Below, piece after piece: positions 37,958 to 47,709 of a DNA stretch of 64,000 bases. The position numbers and the translations under genes are program-made. The stretch covers positions 62,001 to 126,000 of the forward strand of contig NZ_JAGQDG010000004.1 in NCBI RefSeq assembly GCF_018069865.1, written 5' to 3'. Positions within the stretch are counted from its first letter, which is position 1. Every line of letters begins with the position of its first letter. The notes beneath the pieces are model-generated. The model had not been told where the DNA came from and ran no database searches. It worked only from the letters and a program-made list of their open reading frames with translations. Source of the stretch: Ideonella paludis (GTDB taxonomy: Bacteria; Pseudomonadota; Gammaproteobacteria; Burkholderiales; Burkholderiaceae_C).

Positions 37958-39067
37958 TCAGCTCTTGGTGGTTTTGGTAATGATGGTTTTACCGGTGATG
38001 GCCGCAACCACGGCATCACCCATCTCGCGCGTGCTCACCTTCTGGGTGCCGTCGCTCCAAATGTCGGCGGTGCGCAAGCCCGCAGACAGCACAGCACGAA
38101 CCGCCGACTCGATACGGTCGGCAGCTTCAGGCTGTTGGAGTGAGAAACGGAGCATCATGGCAGCAGACAGTATTGTAGCCAGTGGGTTTGCAATACCCTT
38201 ACCAGCGATGTCGGGCGCGCTGCCGTGGCTGGGCTCATACAAACCCTGGTTCTGGGCGTTCAGCGAGGCCGAGGGCAGCATGCCGATGGAGCCGGTCAAC
38301 ATGGCGGCTTCGTCCGAGAGGATGTCGCCGAACATATTGCCGGTGAACACCACATCGAACTTCTTGGGCGCGCGCACCAGTTGCATGGCCGCGTTGTCCA
38401 CGTACATGTGCTCCAGCTCGACATCGGGGTACTCTTTGTGGACCTCGGTGACCACGTCCTTCCAGAACTGGAAAGTCTCCAGCACATTGGCCTTGTCGAC
38501 GCTGGTGACCTTCTTGCTGCGCTTGCGCGCCGCTTGGAAGGCCACATGGGCAATGCGCTCGATCTCCGGGCGGCTGTAGCGCATGGTGTCAAACGCTTCT
38601 TCAGCACCAGGGAAGTGGCCGTCGGTGGCAATACGGCGCCCGCGCGGCTGCCCAAAGTAGATGTCACCCGTCAGCTCGCGGATGATGAGAATGTCCAAGC
38701 CTGCCACCAGCTCCGGCTTGAGGCTGGACGCATGGGTCAATTGCTCGTAGCACAGGGCTGGGCGGAAGTTGGCAAACAAGCCCAATTCCTTGCGCAAGCC
38801 CAAAATCGCCTGCTCGGGGCGCAGGCGGCGCTCCAGCGTGTCGTACTTCCAGTCGCCCACCGCACCGAAGAGGATGGCGTCGGCCGCCTTGGCCAGCGCC
38901 AGCGTGCTCTCAGGCAGCGGGTGGCCGTGAGCCTCGTAGGCGGCACCACCCACCTTGGCCTCTTCCATCTCAAACGGCAGGTCCAGCACGTTCAGCACGC
39001 GCACGGCCTCGGCCACGATCTCGGTTCCGATGCCGTCACCCGGCAGCACTGCAATCTTCATCGCCAT
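37958..39067 (-). CDS. leuB: 3-isopropylmalate dehydrogenase
   Basis: Third step of leucine synthesis: NAD-dependent oxidative decarboxylation of 3-isopropylmalate. The 369-residue protein begins with [15 protein letters not shown] and has the [17 protein letters not shown] cofactor region. It may start at ATG 39067 or at ATG 39061. It lies downstream of leuD in the leuC-leuD-leuB order. Confidence 0.97.
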   Translation of the reverse strand: MAMKIAVLPGDGIGTEIVAEAVRVLNVLDLPFEMEEAKVGGAAYEAHGHPLPESTLALAKAADAILFGAVGDWKYDTLERRLRPEQAILGLRKELGLFANFRPALCYEQLTHASSLKPELVAGLDILIIRELTGDIYFGQPRGRRIATDGHFPGAEEAFDTMRYSRPEIERIAHVAFQAARKRSKKVTSVDKANVLETFQFWKDVVTEVHKEYPDVELEHMYVDNAAMQLVRAPKKFDVVFTGNMFGDILSDEAAMLTGSIGMLPSASLNAQNQGLYEPSHGSAPDIAGKGIANPLATILSAAMMLRFSLQQPEAADRIESAVRAVLSAGLRTADIWSDGTQKVSTREMGDAVVAAITGKTIITKTTKS

Positions 39068-39090
39068 GACTTAAATCTCTTGAAAAGTGT

Positions 39091-39741
39091 TTATCCGACC
39101 AGACGCGTCGCGAGCCAAGGCATCTTGGCCAAGCGCTCGGCCTCAAAGGCCTTGATCTTGTCGGCATGGCGCAGCGTCAGGCCGATGTCGTCAAAACCGT
39201 TGACAAGGCAGTACTTGCGGAAAGCCTGCACCTCGAAGGGCAGCTCCGTGCCATCGGCTTTGATCACCACCTGCCGCGGCAGATCGATCGTCAACTGATA
39301 GCCCGGAAAGGCATGCACCTCGTCGAACAAGGCCGCGACTTGCGACTCAGACAGCGCAATCGGCAGCACGCCGTTCTTGAAGCAGTTGTTGAAAAAGATG
39401 TCGGCGAAGCTGGGCGCAATGATGGCGCGAAAGCCATATTGCTCCAGCGCCCAAGGCGCATGCTCGCGGCTGGAGCCGCAGCCAAAGTTGTTGCGTGCCA
39501 AGAGCACGCTGGCCCCTTGGTAGCGCGGCTGGTTCAACACGAAGTCGGGGTTGGGCTTGCGGCTTGCCGGGTCTTGCCCGGGCTCACCCGCATCCAGATA
39601 ACGCCATTCGTCGAACAGATTGGGGCCAAAGCCCGTCCGCTTGATCGACTTCAGGAATTGCTTGGGAATGATGGCGTCGGTGTCGACGTTCTCACGGTCC
39701 ATCGGGGCCACCAGGCCCTTGTGCAGGGTGAATGCTTGCAT
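39091..39741 (-). CDS. leuD: 3-isopropylmalate dehydratase small subunit
   Basis: The swivel subunit of isopropylmalate isomerase, partner of LeuC. The 216-residue protein carries the motifs [13 protein letters not shown] and [15 protein letters not shown] chose the ATG at 39741, with AAGAAG upstream; the open frame to 39780 reads into the small lipoprotein gene. It follows that lipoprotein gene after 4 bases. Confidence 0.97.
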   Translation of the reverse strand: MQAFTLHKGLVAPMDRENVDTDAIIPKQFLKSIKRTGFGPNLFDEWRYLDAGEPGQDPASRKPNPDFVLNQPRYQGASVLLARNNFGCGSSREHAPWALEQYGFRAIIAPSFADIFFNNCFKNGVLPIALSESQVAALFDEVHAFPGYQLTIDLPRQVVIKADGTELPFEVQAFRKYCLVNGFDDIGLTLRHADKIKAFEAERLAKMPWLATRLVG

Positions 39742-39745
39742 GGTC

Positions 39746-39877
39746 TTACTTCTTCTTGGCGGCGCCTTCCAGCGACTCACCAGCTTTTTGAATGTCTTTG
39801 CCCAGGCCTTCCATGGTGTTGCAGCCGGCCAGCGCCGTCAGCACCAAGATCAAGATCAATGCAGTGAAGGTGCGCAT
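39746..39877 (-). CDS. Entericidin-like small lipoprotein
   Basis: A 43-residue ORF not usually called because of its length. It reads [19 protein letters not shown] followed by [19 protein letters not shown] and a Lys-rich tail. The hydrophobic signal and lipobox LAGC (Cys19) predict a mature lipopeptide of 25 residues. The [11 protein letters not shown] segment is typical of the entericidin EcnA/EcnB family, small toxin-antidote lipoproteins. AAGGAG lies 7 bases before the start. It sits between leuC and leuD on the same strand with tight spacing, so it must be co-transcribed with the leucine genes. Confidence 0.88.
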   Translation of the reverse strand: MRTFTALILILVLTALAGCNTMEGLGKDIQKAGESLEGAAKKK

Positions 39878-39912
39878 GAAAAGACTCCTTGATCAACGGA
39901 AAGAGGCCCTGT

Positions 39913-41325
39913 TCAGGCCACGCGACGAACGTCTACAAAGTGACCGGCCATGGCCGCTGCAGCCGCCATCGCCGGGCTCACCAGATGGGTGCGCCCCCCC
40001 GCGCCCTGGCGGCCTTCAAAGTTGCGGTTGCTGGTGGAGGCACAGCGCTCGCCCGGCTCCAGTCGGTCCGCGTTCATGGCCAAGCACATGCTGCAGCCCG
40101 GCTCGCGCCACTCGAACCCCGCGGCCTTGAAGACCTTGTCCAGGCCTTCGGCCTCGGCCTGCGCCTTGACCAGACCCGAGCCGGGCACCACCAGCGCCAG
40201 CTTGACGTTGGCGGCAATGCGGCCGCCCACGCGCTTGACCACCTCGGCGGCCTCGCGCATGTCTTCAATGCGGCTGTTGGTGCAAGAGCCGATAAAGACC
40301 TTATCGATGCGCACATCGGCCAAGGCCTTGTTGGGCTCCAGCGCCATGTACTGCAGCGCGCGCTCGATGGCACCGCGCTTGACCGCATCCTTTTCTTTGT
40401 CGGGGTCCGGCACCCGGTCTTCGATGGACAGCACCATCTCCGGGCTGGTGCCCCAGGTGACTTGCGGCTTGATCTGAGCGGCATCCAACTCCACCACCTT
40501 GTCGAAGAACGCGCCTTCGTCCGAGTGCAGGGTGCGCCAGTAGGCCAAGGCCTGCTCCAGCTCTACGCCGGTGGGGCTGAAAGGGCGGCCTTGCACATAG
40601 CGCAGTGTGGTTTCGTCCACTGCCACCAAGCCCGCGCGGGCACCGGCCTCGATGGCCATATTGCAGACCGTCATGCGGCCTTCCATGCTCAGCGCGCGAA
40701 TGGCGGCGCCAGCGAATTCAATGGTGTAGCCCGTGCCGCCGGCGGTGCCGATCTTGCCAATGATGGCCAGCACGATGTCCTTGGCGCCCACGCCCTTGGC
40801 GACCTGGCCCTCGACCTTGACGAGCATGTTCTTGGCCTTCTTGGCCAGCAGGGTCTGGGTCGCGAGCACATGCTCGACCTCAGAAGTGCCGATGCCGTGG
40901 GCCAGCGCACCAAAAGCACCGTGGGTGGAGGTATGGCTGTCGCCGCAAACCACCGTCATGCCCGGCAGCGTGGCGCCTTGTTCGGGGCCGATGACGTGAA
41001 CAATGCCTTGGCGCACATCGTTCATCTTGAACTGGGTCACGCCATGGCGGTCGCAGTTTGCATCCAGCGTGTCCACTTGCAGCTTGGAGATGGGGTCTGC
41101 AATGCCTTGGCTGCGGTCGGTGGTGGGCACGTTGTGGTCGCTGACGGCCAAGTTGGCCGACAGGCGCCAGATCTTGCGCCCCGCCATCTCCAGCCCTTCA
41201 AACGCCTGCGGGCTGGTGACTTCGTGCACCAGGTGGCGGTCGATGTAGAGCGTGGCAGTGCCGTCTTCTTCAGTGTGGACGACGTGCTCGTCCCACAGCT
41301 TGTCGTAAAGGGTGCGTGCGGTCAT
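39913..41325 (-). CDS. leuC: 3-isopropylmalate dehydratase large subunit
   Basis: Aconitase-family iron-sulfur subunit of isopropylmalate isomerase. The 470-residue protein has [15 protein letters not shown] and the three cluster Cys in GSCTNSR and GCSMCLAM. It is the first gene of the leucine block, after a 321-base gap from the LysR regulator. Confidence 0.98.
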   Translation of the reverse strand: MTARTLYDKLWDEHVVHTEEDGTATLYIDRHLVHEVTSPQAFEGLEMAGRKIWRLSANLAVSDHNVPTTDRSQGIADPISKLQVDTLDANCDRHGVTQFKMNDVRQGIVHVIGPEQGATLPGMTVVCGDSHTSTHGAFGALAHGIGTSEVEHVLATQTLLAKKAKNMLVKVEGQVAKGVGAKDIVLAIIGKIGTAGGTGYTIEFAGAAIRALSMEGRMTVCNMAIEAGARAGLVAVDETTLRYVQGRPFSPTGVELEQALAYWRTLHSDEGAFFDKVVELDAAQIKPQVTWGTSPEMVLSIEDRVPDPDKEKDAVKRGAIERALQYMALEPNKALADVRIDKVFIGSCTNSRIEDMREAAEVVKRVGGRIAANVKLALVVPGSGLVKAQAEAEGLDKVFKAAGFEWREPGCSMCLAMNADRLEPGERCASTSNRNFEGRQGAGGRTHLVSPAMAAAAAMAGHFVDVRRVA

Positions 41326-41646
41326 GGCGGAATTGGTCTTGCGGTGATCGGGGTGGGCAGCCCAGGCACAAGGCTGGTGCCGCCCGACCCCGGATTGTCG
41401 GCCTTTTCAACGAACGCGCGGCCGCCTCCTGTGAAGGAGGCAGCCGAGGTGATGGCATGGCCGATGGATGCGATGCGCCTGCAGTCCTGACCTTCCGCAC
41501 GCCACTCAAGGCCGCTGTGGTCAAGCGCTCAAGGGTGGTGGGTATTGGGGGCCGGTAAGCCCGGAACCACATGCCCATCGCAGAACGAATGATGCGCGAA
41601 GGCTACCCACAGCGCACACGGGGATTGTGAAGCAAGGCTTCGCCAA
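41326..41646. other. Non-coding gap upstream of leuC
   Basis: I find no supported gene in this 321-base stretch. A 102-codon minus-strand frame across it has the low-complexity composition of a shadow. The one structural element is a perfect 7-bp hairpin, GCCTCCT/AGGAGGC at 41424-41441 with a 4-base loop. I see no leader peptide rich in Leu codons and no clear attenuator. The leuC promoter is probably here but I cannot place it. Confidence 0.6.
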
Positions 41647-42615
41647 TCACGAAGCCTGAGTGCTCCCGGCCGACAGCAAGGCCTCTACAAAGCGCTGCAC
41701 CACGGCGGGCAGCGACAGTTGCTGCAGTGCGCGCTCGGCTTCGGCGCGCGCCGCAGCACCCTCCCCTTGCGCCACATCGCGTGCCGCAATCAGGTAGCGC
41801 CGGCTGGCCCAAGGCTCGTCCAGGGGCAACACGTCAATGGCAAACAGGCTGGCAAAGCGGCGCGCCACGGCTTCCGGCAGCACGGCCACGCCCAAGCCTG
41901 CACCGACCAGCTGGGCGATGGCATCGAAACCGCGCACCTGCAGACGCGCATTCAGCGTGCGCCCGCGCTCCAAAGCGCGCTGCAACATCAACTCATGCAC
42001 CGAGGCTCCGATGTGCAGACCCACCATGTCAAAGTCCAGCAAGGCCTCAAAGCTGACACCTGCCGTGCCCTGAAAGCTGCGCGCCAACACATGGCCCTTG
42101 GGCACCAAGGCGACCAGGCGACCGGCGCGATAGGGCCAAGTCAGCAAGTGCTTGTCGTGCAGCGGCGGAGCAAACACACCCACGTCCGCCCGGCCCTCGG
42201 CGACCGCGGTTTGCACTTCGGCGCTGGTCAGGTCTTCCAGGCTGATGCGGATCTGCGGATGGGCCCGGGCAAAGGCCGCCAGATCGCCCGGCAAGCATTC
42301 GGCAATCGCGCCCGCATTGGCCGCAATGCGCAAATGCCCCTTGATGCCGCGGCTGAACTCCATCACCTCGCTCTCCAGCGCGTGCAGTGAGGCATGGAGG
42401 CTGCGGATGTGACGCACCAAGGCGCGGCCGGCCTCGGTGGGCTCCACACCGCGGGCGCGGCGCTCAAACAGCTTCACCCCCAGTCGCGTCTCCAAGTCGC
42501 TCAAGCGCTTGGAGGCGGCCGCCAGGGCCAGATGCTCGCGCTCGGCCGCACGCGTGATGCTGCGCGACTCGGCAATGGCCAGCACAAGGTTGAGGGTCGT
42601 GAGGTCGTGGCGCAT
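41647..42615 (-). CDS. LysR family transcriptional regulator
   Basis: A 322-residue regulator with the winged helix-turn-helix at about 5-65 (SITRAAEREHLALAAASKRLSDLETRLGVKLFERR) and a periplasmic-binding-protein-like effector domain (about 90-300). The start ATG at 42615 is the only one compatible with the family N-terminus. It lies 5 bases past the T-tract of the icd terminator. It precedes leuC on the same strand; whether it controls the leucine genes is not known. Confidence 0.92.
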   Translation of the reverse strand: MRHDLTTLNLVLAIAESRSITRAAEREHLALAAASKRLSDLETRLGVKLFERRARGVEPTEAGRALVRHIRSLHASLHALESEVMEFSRGIKGHLRIAANAGAIAECLPGDLAAFARAHPQIRISLEDLTSAEVQTAVAEGRADVGVFAPPLHDKHLLTWPYRAGRLVALVPKGHVLARSFQGTAGVSFEALLDFDMVGLHIGASVHELMLQRALERGRTLNARLQVRGFDAIAQLVGAGLGVAVLPEAVARRFASLFAIDVLPLDEPWASRRYLIAARDVAQGEGAAARAEAERALQQLSLPAVVQRFVEALLSAGSTQAS

Positions 42616-42619
42616 CTGG

Positions 42620-42646
42620 AAAAAAGGCCACCCGAGGGTGGCCTTT
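42620..42646 (-). terminator. Rho-independent terminator after icd
   Basis: On the minus strand, the 11-bp stem AAAGGCCACCC/GGGTGGCCTTT (42636-42646 with 42623-42633), with only two unpaired bases between arms, is followed by a T-run reaching 42620. It lies 21 bases after the icd stop. The stem is symmetric, so partial activity on the other strand is possible. Confidence 0.92.
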
Positions 42647-42667
42647 GTTAGCGGGTTGCTGAGCTTA

Positions 42668-44902
42668 TCAAGCCAAGGAGGCCAAGGCTTTGTTCAGCGT
42701 TTCGCTGGGGCGCATCACGGCCGTCACCTTGGCCAAATCGGCCAGGTAGTAGCCGCCAATGTCCGCCGGCTTGCCTTGCACAGCCGCCAGCTCGGCAATG
42801 ATGGTGGCCTCGTTGTCTGCCAAGCTCTTGGCCAGGCCCGCAAACTGCTGCGCCAAGGCCGCGTCTTCGGTTTGCGCCGCCAACTCTTGGGCCCAGTACA
42901 TGGCCAAGTAGAACTGGCTGCCACGGTTGTCCAACTGGCCGGTCTTGGGGCTGGGGCCCTTGTTGTTATCCAAGAGCTTGCCGGTGGCTGCATCCAGCGT
43001 CTTGGCCAGCAGCTTGGCGCGGGCGTTGCCAGTCTTGATGCCCAGATCCTCCAAGCTCACGGCCAGCGCCAAGAACTCACCGAGAGAATCCCAGCGCAGG
43101 TGGTTCTCCTCCACCAACTGCTGCACATGCTTGGGTGCAGAGCCGCCAGCGCCGGTTTCATACATGCCACCACCGGCCATCAGCGGCACGATGGACAACA
43201 TCTTGGCCGAGGTGCCCAGCTCCATGATGGGGAACAGGTCGGTCAGATAGTCGCGCAAGATGTTGCCGGTGGCGCTGATGGTGTCCAGGCCGCGGATCAC
43301 GCGCTCCAGGGTGTAACGCATCGCACGCACCTGGCTCATGATCTGGATGTCCAGACCGGCCGTGTTGTGCTCGTGCAGGTACATCTTGACCTTGGTGATC
43401 AGCTGCGCCTCGTGCGGGCGGTACTGGTCGAGCCAGAACACCACCGGCATGCCGGAATTGCGTGCACGCGTCACAGCCAGCTTGACCCAGTCGCGGATGG
43501 CGGCGTCCTTGCACTGGCACATGCGCCAGATGTCGCCCTCTTCCACGTTTTGGCTCATCAGCACTTCACCGGTGTTGATGTCGGTGATGTTGGCCACACC
43601 GTCTTCAGGGATCTCAAACGTCTTGTCGTGAGAGCCGTACTCTTCAGCCTGCTGAGCCATCAGGCCCACGTTGGGCACGGTGCCCATGGTGCGGGGGTCG
43701 AACGCGCCATGCCACTTGCAGAAGTTGATCATCTCCTGGTAGATGCGAGCAAAGGTCGACTCGGGCATCACGGCCTTGACATCCTTGAGTCGGCCGTTAG
43801 CGTCCCACATCTTGCCGCCGTTGCGGATCATCGCGGGCATGGAAGCGTCCACGATCACGTCGTTAGGCGAGTGGAAGTTGGTGATGCCCTTGGCCGAGTC
43901 CACCATGGCCAGCTCAGGCCGGTGCTCATGGCAGGCGTGCAGGTCGCGCTTGATCTCTTCTTGCTTGGACTGCGGCAGGGTGGCGATCTTGTTGTAGAGA
44001 TCGACCATGCCGTTGTTGACGTTGATGCCCAGCTCCTTGAAGGTCGCTGCGTGCTTCTCAAACGCGTCCTTGTAGAAAATCTTGACGCAATGGCCGAACA
44101 CGATGGGGTGCGAGACCTTCATCATCGTTGCCTTGACGTGCAGCGAGAACATCACGCCAGTCTTGCGTGCGTCCTCGATCTCCTTCTCGTAGAAGTCCAG
44201 CAAGGCCTTTTTGCTCATGAACATCGAGTCGATGACTTCGCGATCCAGCAGCGAGACCTTGGGCTTCAGCACAATGGTCTTGCCGCTCTTGGTGATCAGC
44301 TCCATCTTCACATCGCGCGCGCGGTCCAGCGTCATGGACTTTTCGCCGTGATAGAAGTCGCCATGGTGCATGTGCGAGACGTGCGAGCGAGACGCTTGGC
44401 TCCACTCCGCCATGCTGTGCGGGTTCTTGCGAGCGTATTCCTTGACGGCCTTGGGCGCGCGGCGGTCCGAGTTGCCTTCACGCAGCACAGGGTTCACGGC
44501 GCTGCCAATGCACTTGTTGTAGCGCGCGCGGATGTCTTTTTCCTTGTCGTCCTTGGGATTCTCAGGAAAGTCGGGAATCGCATAACCCTTGGCCTGCAAT
44601 TCCTTGATGGCGGCCATCAGCTGCGACACCGACGCACTGATGTTGGGCAGCTTGATGATGTTGGCCTCGGCCTTGAGGGTCAGCTTGCCGAGCTCAGCCA
44701 GGTTGTCTGGCACACGTTGCTCTTCGGTCAAGTAATCAGGGAACTGGCCCAAGATGCGTGCGGCCACCGAGATGTCGCTCGTCTCCACGTTCACCCCTGC
44801 GGCACCTGCAAACGTCCGCACGATGGGCAAGAAGGCGTGGGTCGCCAGCAGCGGCGCCTCATCGGTCAGGGTGTAGATGATGGTGGGCTGCTTGTCGCTC
44901 AT
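42668..44902 (-). CDS. icd: NADP-dependent isocitrate dehydrogenase, monomeric type
   Basis: TCA-cycle enzyme converting isocitrate to 2-oxoglutarate. The 744-residue protein belongs to the monomeric IDH (IDH-II) family of about 740 residues, not the homodimeric 415-residue family. Recognisable segments are [34 protein letters not shown] and [20 protein letters not shown]. It stands alone between two terminators, so it is likely a single-gene transcript. Confidence 0.97.
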   Translation of the reverse strand: MSDKQPTIIYTLTDEAPLLATHAFLPIVRTFAGAAGVNVETSDISVAARILGQFPDYLTEEQRVPDNLAELGKLTLKAEANIIKLPNISASVSQLMAAIKELQAKGYAIPDFPENPKDDKEKDIRARYNKCIGSAVNPVLREGNSDRRAPKAVKEYARKNPHSMAEWSQASRSHVSHMHHGDFYHGEKSMTLDRARDVKMELITKSGKTIVLKPKVSLLDREVIDSMFMSKKALLDFYEKEIEDARKTGVMFSLHVKATMMKVSHPIVFGHCVKIFYKDAFEKHAATFKELGINVNNGMVDLYNKIATLPQSKQEEIKRDLHACHEHRPELAMVDSAKGITNFHSPNDVIVDASMPAMIRNGGKMWDANGRLKDVKAVMPESTFARIYQEMINFCKWHGAFDPRTMGTVPNVGLMAQQAEEYGSHDKTFEIPEDGVANITDINTGEVLMSQNVEEGDIWRMCQCKDAAIRDWVKLAVTRARNSGMPVVFWLDQYRPHEAQLITKVKMYLHEHNTAGLDIQIMSQVRAMRYTLERVIRGLDTISATGNILRDYLTDLFPIMELGTSAKMLSIVPLMAGGGMYETGAGGSAPKHVQQLVEENHLRWDSLGEFLALAVSLEDLGIKTGNARAKLLAKTLDAATGKLLDNNKGPSPKTGQLDNRGSQFYLAMYWAQELAAQTEDAALAQQFAGLAKSLADNEATIIAELAAVQGKPADIGGYYLADLAKVTAVMRPSETLNKALASLA

Positions 44903-45059
44903 GACGATGCTCCGGCTTGTAGAAGTGAAGTGAAACAGGCCACGTGTCTCGGCGCGGCCAACTCAAGACGATGCCTGATTTTGCTTTCTTGCACCTGTCC
45001 GAATTTCATTTTTTGCCCCTCACATCTCACAATGCGAAAAGATCGGGGATTTGATGAAG

Positions 45060-45092
45060 AAAAAAGCCGCCAACCCGGTGGGGATGGCGGCT
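45060..45092 (-). terminator. Rho-independent terminator after prpE
   Basis: On the minus strand, AGCCGCCA/TGGCGGCT (45085-45092 with 45065-45072) with a 12-base loop is followed by TTTTTTC. It closes the propionate/methylmalonyl cluster 25 bases after the prpE stop. Confidence 0.88.
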
Positions 45093-45116
45093 GATCTGGC
45101 GGAAGCTGAAGGCCGC

Positions 45117-47012
45117 TCAGCGGGCCACAGAATCCTTGACCTGCTGCAGCGCTGCGGGGTCTTCCATGGTGGTCAAGTCGCCGGGGTCGCGGCCTTCGCA
45201 CACGGCCTGAATGGCACGGCGCAGCAGCTTGCCCGAGCGGGTCTTGGGCAGCACGGACACAAAGCGCACGCGAGCTGGGCGAGCCACCGCACCGAGTTGG
45301 TCGTCCACCACCCTCATGATGGCGCCTTCCAACTTCAGCGCAGCTTCCGGCGTGTCGGCTTGCGAAGGATCTTTCAGCACCGCAAAGGCCACGGCGACTT
45401 GGCCCTTGAGTTGGTCTGCCACGCCCACCACCGCCACTTCGGCGACATTCGGGTGACTGGAGATGCTTTCTTCAATCTCACGCGTGCCCAAGCGGTGACC
45501 CGCCACATTGATCACGTCGTCGGTCCGGCCCAGGATGTAGAAATAGCCGTCAGCGTCTTTCACCCCCCAGTCGAAGGTGCTGTACATCACTTTGCCCGGA
45601 ATGCTGGACCAATAGGTCTTCACATAACGCGCATCATCACCCCACACCGTTTGCAAGCAGCCTGGGGGCAGCGGGCCTTCAACGGCAATCACGCCCTTCT
45701 GGTTCGGTTCGGTGATCTCGGCGCCGGTGTTCTCGTCAATGAGCTTGACGTCATAGCCATACACCGCCTTGCCGGGCGAACCGAACTTGGTCGGGGCCTT
45801 CTCGACGCCATTGCAAATGGCCATGATGGGCCAGCCGGTTTCGGTCTGCCAGTAGTTGTCGATGATGGGCTTGTTCAGCGCGCCGCCAATCCACGAGGCC
45901 GTCGGCTCATCCAGCGGCTCGCCCGCCAAGAAGAGCGCCTTCAAGGACGACAGGTCGTACTTGGTCAGATAAGCGGGGTCTTGCTTCTTGAGCACCCGGG
46001 CCGCCGTGGGCGCCGAGAACATCACCGAGACCTTGTACTTCTCAACGAGGCTCCACCAGATGCCCGCATCGGGGCGGATGGGCAGGCCTTCGTACATGAT
46101 GGTGGCCATGCCGTTGATCAGCGGGCCGTAGATGATGTAGCTGTGGCCCACCACCCAGCCGATGTCGCTGGTGGAGAAGTAGGCCTCCCCCGGGTTGCCC
46201 ATGTAGATGTGCTTCATGGACGCGGCCAATGCCACGGTGTAGCCCGCCGTGTCGCGCTGCACGCCCTTGGGCTTGCCGGTGGTGCCACTGGTGTAGAGGA
46301 TGTAGCTGGGGTGGTCGCTGGCAACCCATTCGCACGGCACCACGGTGTCCATGACCTGCGCGCGCTCAGCGGCGTAGTCCACATCACGGCCCGCCACCGG
46401 GGCCAGGTCAGCCAGGCCGCGGTTGACCATCAAGACCTTGGCAGGCTTGTGGCTGGAGAGGCTGATGGCCTCGTCCAGCAGATGCTTGTAGGGCACCACT
46501 TTGCCACCGCGCATGCCGGCGTCGGCACTGATGATGACCTTGGGCTGCGCATCTTCAATGCGGCTGGCCAGCGAGTGGCTGGCAAAGCCGCCAAACACCA
46601 CAGAGTGAATGGCCCCAATGCGCACACAGGCCAGCATTGCGAATGCGGCTTCGGCAATCATGGGCATGTAGATCAACACGCGGTCGCCTTTGGCCACGCC
46701 TTGCGCCTTCAAGATGGCGGCCATGCGCTGCACTTCAGCGTGCAGCTCACGGAAGGAATAGGCCTTTTCGGTGTTGGTCTCGGTCGAGACAAAGATCAGC
46801 GCGTTTTGGTCCGCACGGTCCTTCAGGTGCCGATCCACCGCGTTGTGGCACAGGTTGGTTTCGCCGCCCTTGAACCAAGTGGCAAACGGCGGCTTGCTGT
46901 AGTCGCACACTTGCTCATAAGGCTTGTGCCAATCGATGAGCGCAGCCTGCTCGGTCCAAAAGCCATCGCGGTCCTGAATGGAGCGGCGATGGAAGTCAGC
47001 GTAATTCGTCAT
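45117..47012 (-). CDS. prpE: Propionate--CoA ligase
   Basis: AMP-forming acyl-CoA synthetase activating propionate. The 631-residue protein has the ATP loop YTSGTTGKPKG, the A5 motif NYWQTETGWP and the acetylatable catalytic Lys595 in RSGKLLRR. The N-terminus (FHRRSIQDRDGFWTEQA) resembles PrpE more than acetyl-CoA synthetase, and the neighbourhood supports propionate. I chose the ATG at 47012, preceded by AGGAGA. Confidence 0.9.
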   Translation of the reverse strand: MTNYADFHRRSIQDRDGFWTEQAALIDWHKPYEQVCDYSKPPFATWFKGGETNLCHNAVDRHLKDRADQNALIFVSTETNTEKAYSFRELHAEVQRMAAILKAQGVAKGDRVLIYMPMIAEAAFAMLACVRIGAIHSVVFGGFASHSLASRIEDAQPKVIISADAGMRGGKVVPYKHLLDEAISLSSHKPAKVLMVNRGLADLAPVAGRDVDYAAERAQVMDTVVPCEWVASDHPSYILYTSGTTGKPKGVQRDTAGYTVALAASMKHIYMGNPGEAYFSTSDIGWVVGHSYIIYGPLINGMATIMYEGLPIRPDAGIWWSLVEKYKVSVMFSAPTAARVLKKQDPAYLTKYDLSSLKALFLAGEPLDEPTASWIGGALNKPIIDNYWQTETGWPIMAICNGVEKAPTKFGSPGKAVYGYDVKLIDENTGAEITEPNQKGVIAVEGPLPPGCLQTVWGDDARYVKTYWSSIPGKVMYSTFDWGVKDADGYFYILGRTDDVINVAGHRLGTREIEESISSHPNVAEVAVVGVADQLKGQVAVAFAVLKDPSQADTPEAALKLEGAIMRVVDDQLGAVARPARVRFVSVLPKTRSGKLLRRAIQAVCEGRDPGDLTTMEDPAALQQVKDSVAR

Positions 47013-47027
47013 GTTTTGTCTCCTGGA

Positions 47028-47075
47028 GCAGTGCGAAGGATGCGAGGGCCGCAACGACAGCCCTCATTGCACTGC
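47028..47075. repeat. Two-stem inverted repeat upstream of prpE
   Basis: GCAGTGC (47028-47034) pairs with GCACTGC (47069-47075), and inside it GAGGGC (47044-47049) pairs with GCCCTC (47060-47065). This forms a hairpin with an asymmetric internal loop, ending 16 bases before the prpE start on the minus strand and next to its ribosome binding site. It may shape processing or translation of prpE. Confidence 0.55.
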
Positions 47076-47123
47076 GAATGCCTGACGCTGCACTGTCAAG
47101 GCAGCGCTCAAGCGTGCGCGGGA

Positions 47124-47585
47124 TCAGCCCAACGCAGTGATCACCTCAGGCGGCGCCTGCACCAATTCGATCAGCACGCCCTCGCCCCCCACCGGGAACT
47201 CGTCGTTCCCCTTAGGGTGAATGAAGCAAATGTCAAAGCCTGCCGCACCTTTGCGGATACCGCCGGGCGCAAAGCGCACCCCATTGGCGCTCATCCACTC
47301 CACGGCCTTGGGCAGATCATCCACCCACAGGCCCACATGGTTCAGCGGCGTGGTGTGCACGGCCGGCTTCTTGTCCGGATCCAGCGGCTGCATCAAGTCC
47401 ACCTCCACCGCGGTGGGGCCGCTGCCCAGTGCGCAGATGTCCTCGTCGACGTTTTCACGCTCAGAGACAAACGTGCTCTTGACGCTCAGGCCCAGCATGT
47501 CCACCCACAAACTCTTGAGCTTGTCTTTGCTGGGGCCACCAATGGCAATCTGTTGGATGCCAAGAATCTTAAAAGGTTTATTCAT
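47124..47585 (-). CDS. VOC family protein, possible methylmalonyl-CoA epimerase
   Basis: A 153-residue protein with two glyoxalase-type beta-alpha-beta-beta-beta halves (about 8-68 and 80-143). Metal-ligand positions appear to be Q12, an acid at 61 or 63, H83 (LNHVGLWV) and E140 (VLIELVQ). Classical epimerases and bacterial glyoxalase I have His at the first position, whereas eukaryotic glyoxalase I has Gln. Its place between pccA and prpE in a methylmalonyl-CoA cluster suggests the missing epimerase step. Family assignment is firm; the reaction is inferred. Confidence 0.8.
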   Translation of the reverse strand: MNKPFKILGIQQIAIGGPSKDKLKSLWVDMLGLSVKSTFVSERENVDEDICALGSGPTAVEVDLMQPLDPDKKPAVHTTPLNHVGLWVDDLPKAVEWMSANGVRFAPGGIRKGAAGFDICFIHPKGNDEFPVGGEGVLIELVQAPPEVITALG

Positions 47586-47631
47586 AGCGTAAAGGTTTCA
47601 TCACTTCGGCACGGCCACCACCCCACCCGGT

Positions 47632-47698
47632 CGCTGGCGTGGAGCCGGCTTCGCCGGGCCACTGCCAGAGCCCCCTTGGGGGGTGGCGAACGCCAGTG
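47632..47698. repeat. Cruciform-like extragenic palindromic element between pccA and the VOC gene
   Basis: Outer arms CGCTGGCGT (47632-47640) and ACGCCAGTG (47690-47698) pair at eight of nine positions. They enclose two inner hairpins: CCGGC/GCCGG (47645-47657) and CCCCC-TT-GGGGG (47671-47682). The element fills most of the 124-base gap. It looks like a dispersed REP-type repeat and lies within a likely operon. Confidence 0.6.
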
Positions 47699-47709
47699 AG
47701 CCTGGGGGC

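Noticed and set aside
41326-41646. Leucine leader peptide/attenuator upstream of leuC
   Set aside because: No short frame with clustered Leu codons and no terminator hairpin with T-run was found; only a simple 7-bp hairpin is present.
42437-45094. Very long plus-strand open frame (885 codons) antisense to icd
   Set aside because: It is a shadow caused by high GC at third codon positions. Its translation is rich in His, Gly, Val and Leu with no family motif, while the minus-strand icd is complete and clearly conserved.
45051-47699. Plus-strand open frame (882 codons) opposite prpE and the VOC gene
   Set aside because: Same GC shadow effect. It spans several real genes and terminators on the other strand and has no recognisable domain.
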